NCBI GenBank assembly: GCA_003184365.1 | Contig: NKYR01000118.1 | Coordinates: 52,378-116,377, forward strand | Source: Evernia prunastri | Lineage: Eukaryota; Ascomycota; Lecanoromycetes; Lecanorales; Parmeliaceae | Length of the DNA stretch: 64,000 bases | Direction of reading: 5' to 3' | In this document: positions 58,561 to 64,000 of the stretch, one piece after another | Layout of the letters: every line of letters begins with the position of its first letter | Numbering within the stretch: position 1 is the first letter of the stretch | Notes under the pieces: model-generated | Databases searched by the model: none | Seen by the model: the letters and a program-made list of their open reading frames with translations, nothing else | Told to the model about the DNA's origin: nothing | Translations under genes and position numbers: made by a program

Positions 58561-60190
58561 ATTACTTAGCCCGCGATAGTGCCTTGAATTGTTACGTTAA
58601 ACAAGGTCTGATAAAGAAGTATTTATTTTTACCTCATTTAAAGAATATAAAAATCTGTCAGAACCGTGCCCAGAGTCAAGTCTAATGGGGGTAAATTGAA
58701 TAAGACAACTAGATAAGGAGGAAATATGTACAGAAGAAGAGCGCTTAAATACTAGGAAGAATCCCCGCTAGCCTATGTGATAATGAGAATGTGTCAATGA
58801 CCAATAAATACTCTATGTGCCTGACACATAGCCATAAACACTCCCTTTGTACCTGACAGCTAGGGTACGTCCGTAACACTAAATAGATAGAGACTTAATC
58901 AGATCGTCTGTTATTATATCTTTGATATTAATATAAATCACTTTTAGCTTCTTAGTCTCGATAATTAATTGTCGAACGAGATAATATTTATTTCAAATAT
59001 GCTTGATACGAGAGTGATTAATAGAGTTAATAGCAAATTTAATTATTAATTAATTTTCTGTTATAAGCTTAATAACGACAATATTCTCGTTCTTATATTT
59101 TATATCATAAAGTAGAGCGACTAAAAAAATAATCTTCTTAGCTATATTCGTTTAAGCGGTATACTCGATCTTAGTAGTAAAATCGATATATAGCGTTTAA
59201 CGCTTAAATTATTAACTAATTATATCGTTTTATAATTAAAACAGTTAGTTAAAAGTAACGCGAGAACTATTAAAATAGTCTACTCAGACGAAGTTTATTT
59301 AGTTAATTAGATCATCGCTATAACTATTATATAATTTATATCGAATATTTAAATCGAGACTGTTAACGAGATATTTGATAATTCGCTTCGCGATATTAAA
59401 ATATTTCGCTTCGAAATTGTTAATATATCTCTTATATCTTTCAACTAAATAGATTATATCTAATCGTATTATAATTATTAGTTATTGCAATACATTAATA
59501 AGCGATCGATATATCTTGATATTCTTTTTATTAATCTAATAATTCTCTAGAAAAATGTTAGAACGTAAATCGCTGACGATGAGCTAACGACTATAGACTA
59601 TATAAAAGACGTAGTATCGTTATAGATATAATAGACTTAATTATATAAACTAATTTTTAAAAAGATCTAAAACTTCGAAGTAAACTCGATATATCTATAT
59701 TCGTCAAGATTTCTAAAATAGATACGTTACTTTTGCGATCTTCGATCTTTCGCAAAATTCGAAAAATTAACGATATTAAAAAAAGTCGTTAAGATAACGA
59801 CACTTTGATATCTAATAACAATATCAAATATAATCGATTAATAAACGAATAACACACTATAATCTAACAAGTGTCTCTTTTTTTAAATTCTAGTTCTTAG
59901 ACGTTTAAGAGATTAATATTTATTAAAAATCTTAAACTTCTAAAGAGAAAAGAAAAAGAATTATCGAAACGTTTATTAAAAAATCTCAAACTTTATAAAA
60001 AAAGAAAAAAAAGTTATTTAAAACGCTAACGTTTCTATAGCGAAAACTTATTAAAAAATAATATTCGCGCTTATCGCGTTATTACGACGATATGATAATA
60101 TTTATTTATTTATATTATATTAAAGACTCTATAATAGAGTTTTTTATAGAACAATAATATATTATATTAATCTCGCAGCTGACGACTAAT
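58561..60190 (-). mobile_element. Decayed Copia-like retrotransposon relic, AT-rich
   Basis: The stretch is extremely AT-rich and dense in TA. On the minus strand near 59178-59100 a reading gives TTKIEYTA*TNIAKKI followed by LLYDIKYKNENIVVIK. This matches the RNase H end of Copia pol (STTEAEY...AK...LL.D..Y) apart from mutations and a stop. Left of it, the TGTTACGG at 58878-58871 (minus strand) and a possible end near 58656 look like the 3' LTR. The composition is what repeat-induced point mutation (RIP) leaves behind. Confidence 0.55.
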
Positions 60191-60457
60191 TGTAAGGGCC
60201 ATGAGGTCTCTAGGCATGAGGCGGCCTGTCAGAAGTCCAGGAATCCAACATACATCTAGGCTAGATCCGGGAGACTATCCCTCTGGTGCAGCTGTGCGGC
60301 TATAGCAGTCGCATAGTAAGTTTGCTTGGCATGGGGGTGCACTCTCCTCTGCTAAATATGCTGCCTCTGAGGATTCCCACTTGGGTTCCTCAGGATTCAG
60401 TCTATCTAGTAACCAATGTACGAGTTGCTCAGTCACGCATGCCTAGACCCCGTTACA
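60191..60457 (+). mobile_element. Ty3/Gypsy LTR, copy 1 (267 bp)
   Basis: Starts TGTAAGGGCC and ends CCCCGTTACA, with TG..CA ends and a TGTAA/TTACA terminal inverted repeat. It equals the solo LTR at 45468-45734 in reverse. No obvious tRNA primer-binding site follows. Confidence 0.85.
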
Positions 60458-60617
60458 TTTCTGAATCCTTCAACTCTCGCTATCATCGACACGATAGTAA
60501 GGGGGGCGTGCCCGTCTGACAACAAACTATCACTCTGTGACTCTCCTCGTCACTACCTACCTACCAATTGACGCCGGCGTCGAGCCAGTCAATCGAATCA
60601 TCAACCACAAAGTCGTA

Positions 60618-60885
60618 ATGGCTTCCTCAGCGGGAGCAAGACGACAACTTACCTCGAACCCCAGTGACAGCACTCTCGGAGAGACCGCTGGATCTGATAT
60701 CGTCGAACCAGTCGATACACGAATAATGCAGGTGGATGCCGAAGAATACGCAGCATTCCAGGCCTATCGAGCCCGTCGACGACAGGCGTCGCTGAGCTTC
60801 GAGACACAAGGGACGGCAAAGAGACTCACTCCCAGTCTTAAGACAAAAGACCCGAAACCATACAAGGGCGAGACTCCGGAGGAAC
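60618..60885 (+). pseudogene. Gypsy gag, 5' end, copy 1, cut at gap
   Basis: ATG 60618 starts MASSAGARRQLTSNPSDST, the gag N-terminus also seen in copies 2 and 3. The frame is open to N 60886, after which a few bases lead into the next LTR. The truncation looks like an assembly joint, not a biological end. Confidence 0.75.
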
Positions 60886-60896
60886 NTCTTTCTCAG

Positions 60897-61163
60897 TGTA
60901 AGGGCCATGAGGTCTCTAGGCATGAGGCGGCCTGTCAGAAGTCCAGGAATCCAACATACATCTAGGCTAGATCCGGGAGACTATCCCTCTGGTGCAGCTG
61001 TGCGGCTATAGCAGTCGCATAGTAAGTTTGCTTGGCATGGGGGTGCACTCTCCCCTGCTAAATATGCTGCCTCTGAGGATTCCCACTTGGGTTCCTCAGG
61101 ATTCAGTCTATCTAGTAACCAATGTACGAGTTGCTCAGTCACGCATGCCTAGACCCCGTTACA
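60897..61163 (+). mobile_element. Ty3/Gypsy LTR, copy 2 (267 bp)
   Basis: Nearly identical to copy 1 (one T/C change near the CTCCCCTGC word). It is preceded by TCTTTCTCAG after N 60886; the five bases before it would be the left target duplication if the insertion is real. Confidence 0.85.
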
Positions 61164-61323
61164 TTTCTGAATCCTTCAACTCTCGCTATCATCGACACGA
61201 TAGTAAGGGGGGCGTGCCCGTCTGACAACAAACTATCACTCTGTGACTCTCCTCGTCACTACCTACCTACCAATTGACGCCGGCGTTGAGCCAGTCAATC
61301 GAATCATCAACCACAAAGTCGTA

Positions 61324-61577
61324 ATGGCTTCCTCAGCGGGAGCAAGACGACAACTTACCTCGAACCCCAGTGACAGCACTCTCGGAGAGACCGCTGGATC
61401 TGATATCGTCGAACCAGTCGATACACGAACAATGCAGGTGGATGCCGAAGAATACGCAGCATTCCAGGCCTATCGAGCCCGTCGACGACAGGCGTCGCTG
61501 AGCTTCGAGACACAAGGGACGGCAAAGAGACTCACTCCCAGTCTTAAGACAAAAGACCCGAAACCATACAAGGGCGA
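61324..61577 (+). pseudogene. Gypsy gag, 5' end, copy 2, cut at gap
   Basis: Same gag start as copy 1 with a single I-to-T change near residue 40. It is interrupted at N 61578, after which sequence resumes inside an LTR. Confidence 0.75.
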
Positions 61578-61578
61578 N

Positions 61579-61715
61579 TTTGCTTGGCATGGGGGTGCAC
61601 TCTCCTCTGCTAAATATGCTGCCTCTGAGGATTCCCACTTGGGTTCCTCAGGATTCAGTCTATCTAGTAACCAATGTACGAGTTGCTCAGTCACGCATGC
61701 CTAGACCCCGTTACA
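61579..61715 (+). mobile_element. Ty3/Gypsy LTR, copy 3 (partial, 137 bp)
   Basis: The right half of the same LTR, beginning at the gap and ending TTACA. It leads into the most complete internal region of the element. Confidence 0.85.
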
Positions 61716-61875
61716 TTTCTGAATCCTTCAACTCTCGCTATCATCGACACGATAGTAAGGGGGGCGTGCCCGTCTGACAACAAACTATCACTCTGTGACT
61801 CTCCTCGTCACTACCTACCTACCAATTGACGCCGGCGTCGAGCCAGTCAATCGAATCATCAACCACAAAGTCGTA

Positions 61876-62997
61876 ATGGCTTCCTCAGCGGGAGCAAGAC
61901 GACAACTTACCTCGAACCCCAGTGACAGCACTCTCGGAGAGACCGCTGGATCTGATATCGTCGAACCAGTCGATACACGAATAATGCAGGTGGATGCCGA
62001 AGAATACGCAGCATTCCAGGCCTATCGAGCCCGTCGACGACAGGCGTCGCTGAGCTTCGAGACACAAGGGACGGCAAAGAGACTCACTCCCAGTCTTAAG
62101 ACAAAAGACCCGAAACCATACAAGGGCGAGACTCCGGAGGAACTGGACGACTTTCTATACGAATGCGAGCGACAGTTCGATGCTAAGGGCTTCACGACTG
62201 AAGAAGACCGCGAAGGCGAAACGCCAGCGGACCGAGTGCATCAGAAGGAAGACACAAAGAAGAAAGTTGCATACGCTACAGGCTTTCTCGAGGAAAGAGC
62301 TAAGACTGACTGAAAGTCTTGGTTGCTGCAGTTCCCATTAGGAGCTGATTCGTGGACGCATTTTAAGACATTGCTACGCGAGTTCCTCGAAGGGGACAAA
62401 GAAGAAGCATATGCGGAAGGCAGTCAGAAATTGACAAATGCTAGACAGCGAAAGGGTGACTCCGTCAATGAATACTATGACTACACTTACAAGCTGCACA
62501 TTCGTCTTAGGGCCCTAGATAAGGAACGATCATTCACCGATCAACAGTTCTTCGACTACTTCCGAGCACGACTACTTCAGGAATACAGGACAAAGCTAGA
62601 CGAGCTGATTCCTGGGCCAAAGACCATGCATGAATTATTGCACCAAGTTCACCGTTATGAGAAGACGGCAAGAACTCACGCACAGAAGGATGGACATAAA
62701 GATAAGTCTCGTTCTGAGGGGTCTACAAAACCCCAAGACTCGAAGAAGGATAACAAATCCGGTCGAGCAGCAAATCACGATCAAAAGAAGAACCGTGATG
62801 ATAACAAGGACTTAAGCACTAAAGCTCCCTTCGTTATGTGGAAAGACAAACTGTCTGACGAGGTTCGAGACCGCCGCTGGAAAGATCAGGCGTGTTTCAA
62901 ATGTGGTTTGCCTAGACATAAGACTCGTGACTGCACAGCTAAGGATCAAACATTGCATGACTCACAAGCAATGCTCGAAGCGGCAAAAAACAAGTAG
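61876..62997 (+). pseudogene. Ty3/Gypsy Gag with in-frame TGA
   Basis: ATG 61876 to TAG 62995-62997 in one frame, about 373 codons, broken by one TGA at 62311-62313 between RAKTD and KSWLLQFPLG. The capsid region has DDFLYECERQF and WTHFKTLLREFLEGD; the LRALDKERSFTDQQFFDYF segment and a basic lysine-rich linker follow. Near the end a CCHC zinc knuckle (CFKCGLPRHKTRDC, C-x2-C-x4-H-x4-C) binds RNA. The TGA may replace a tryptophan codon, may be a sequencing error, or may be read through. Gag packages the element's RNA into particles. Pol follows in a different frame. Confidence 0.85.
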
Positions 62998-63005
62998 GCA
63001 CAGTA

Positions 63006-64000
63006 ATGGCTCCGACCGCTGTGCCACTACGAGGGGCAACTATCACTACCCATTTCGTTGACGAATCCGAGCCAATGGATATCTCGTCGAACGAGGCTAG
63101 TCTGACTCGAATTTTCGAATCGAACTCCGAGTCGGATATCGAATCGAACCCACCGCCAGCTGTCAAAGCAGAGCCCATTGTCGATGTAAGGGTGTGGGCG
63201 GCCAAGGTTCATGCTGTGACTCAGCGGATCAAAGAACTGTCGAAAATGGATAGTATCTTCATCAAGAATACCCTAGTGCTGAACGCCAGGGGTAAGACCA
63301 AGTCCTTTAGTGCGCTGGCTGACAGTGGTGCTGAAGTGAACATCATCAATCGTGTAACCGCTCAAAAGATGGGCTTGCCGATTCTCAATACGAACATCGG
63401 ACTTAGTGCTATCTATGGCGAGGCAGTTAAGACCTACGGGATGCATTATATCGAATTTCAGCAGGAGGACCAACAAGGTCGAGTTCGCTACTTTCAGGAC
63501 ACCTTCCTCGCTGCAGACATCAACACTCGAATGATTCTTGGCATGCCATGGCTGACCATGGCGAACCCCAATATCGATTGGTCTAAGAGATCGTTCCAGT
63601 GGAGGACATACACTGCAGCAGTGGCTCTTACGACCACTTGCCGAGTGGATGTCATCGATCCAAAGGAGTTTGCTAAGCTGGCCCTTGATAAAGAAGCACA
63701 CTGTTTTGTAATACATGCGCGTCAAGTGACCACCGCTAATGAGCCTCCTATCCATAGGGATCGTCAGCAACACATCGCTCAGGCAAATAATGTTGTCACT
63801 GAGGCTGTGGAGCTACCGTCGAAGTACAGCGAGTACTCTGATGTCTTTTCGGACAGTGGTGCTGCCGAGCTACCAGAGCATGGACCTGCAGACCACGCCA
63901 TCGACCTCATGGATGAGCGACAGCCGCCCCACGGTCCAATCTACAACCTGAACGAGGTAGAGCTCGAGACCCTACGAGGGTACATCGAGAGTAACCTTGC
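63006..64000 (+). CDS. Ty3/Gypsy Pol, N-terminal part (protease to start of RT), runs off window
   Basis: ATG 63006 lies eight bases after the gag stop, in the -1 frame relative to gag, and the frame stays open to the window end. After an acidic leader (about 65 residues) there is an aspartic protease signature, FSALADSGAEVNIIN, with the later MILGMPWLTMANPNIDW flap-like motif. The last part, HAIDLMDERQPPHGPIYNLNEVELE, is the start of the reverse-transcriptase region in the usual Gypsy order. RT, RNase H and integrase lie beyond position 64000. The intact frame suggests a young copy, in contrast to the Copia relic beside it. Confidence 0.85.
   Translation, partial: MAPTAVPLRGATITTHFVDESEPMDISSNEASLTRIFESNSESDIESNPPPAVKAEPIVDVRVWAAKVHAVTQRIKELSKMDSIFIKNTLVLNARGKTKSFSALADSGAEVNIINRVTAQKMGLPILNTNIGLSAIYGEAVKTYGMHYIEFQQEDQQGRVRYFQDTFLAADINTRMILGMPWLTMANPNIDWSKRSFQWRTYTAAVALTTTCRVDVIDPKEFAKLALDKEAHCFVIHARQVTTANEPPIHRDRQQHIAQANNVVTEAVELPSKYSEYSDVFSDSGAAELPEHGPADHAIDLMDERQPPHGPIYNLNEVELETLRGYIESNL

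Noticed and set aside
60286..60519. Repeated 77-codon frame in each Gypsy copy
   Set aside because: It lies within the LTR and untranslated leader and repeats only because the LTR repeats.
1..64000. tRNA genes, rRNA genes and CRISPR arrays
   Set aside because: Looked for B-box-like GGTTCGA words, rRNA-like stretches and regularly spaced repeats by eye and found no convincing candidate; a covariance-model search would be needed to exclude tRNAs.

Overview
The window is from a filamentous ascomycete (Pezizomycotina). The evidence is coding sequence split by many short GT..AG introns of about 45-90 bases, plus families typical of that group: a Zn2Cys6 regulator, DHA2/ACS-type MFS transporters, Pth11-like rhodopsin-domain membrane proteins, a small secreted cysteine protein, RIP-like AT-rich transposon relics and CCCTAA telomeric repeats. 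I cannot place it below subphylum from sequence alone. Exon boundaries below were worked out by hand from splice signals, reading phase and family patterns.

Left part (1-26 kb): a large AAA+ ATPase (406-3712), a TauD/TfdA dioxygenase (4959-6308, minus), a 12-TM MFS carrier (7231-8941) with an unresolved or broken exon, a Zn2Cys6 regulator (10839-12317, minus), a glycine-rich protein of unknown role with a GC-AG intron (13002-14656), a 14-TM efflux carrier (16272-17900, minus), a first Pth11-like protein (20540-22046), a perfect 29-bp hairpin (23401-23482) and a DUF6604-like protein (24176-25180, minus).

Middle (26-41 kb): a divergent pair, UPF0261 (27184-28467, minus) and a PEP-hydrolase-like TIM barrel (29216-30258, plus). 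These are the two halves of the plant Tm-1-type protein, and a 380-bp MITE-like element lies between them. Then come an 8-exon DHA2 efflux pump (32147-34226), a second Pth11-like protein (35806-37182), a small secreted protein (38984-39424) and a disordered protein with three internal repeats (39705-41258, minus).

Repeat island (41.7-46.1 kb): several partial copies of one degenerate Tc1/mariner element, an interstitial block of about 25 telomeric CCCTAA units, and a 267-bp solo LTR inserted in the transposase. The pieces are separated by single N bases, so this is probably a scaffold made of repeat contigs, not a faithful locus.

Right part (47-58.5 kb): a third Pth11-like protein (47197-48789), two or three small hypothetical genes, a membrane protein of unknown role (53266-54524) and a GT31-like glycosyltransferase (55797-56801, minus). 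From 58.5 kb the DNA becomes very AT-rich and holds a decayed Copia relic. From 60.19 kb to the end lie three abutted copies of a Ty3/Gypsy retrotransposon whose LTR matches the solo LTR at 45.5 kb. Its gag carries an in-frame stop, and its pol runs off the window.
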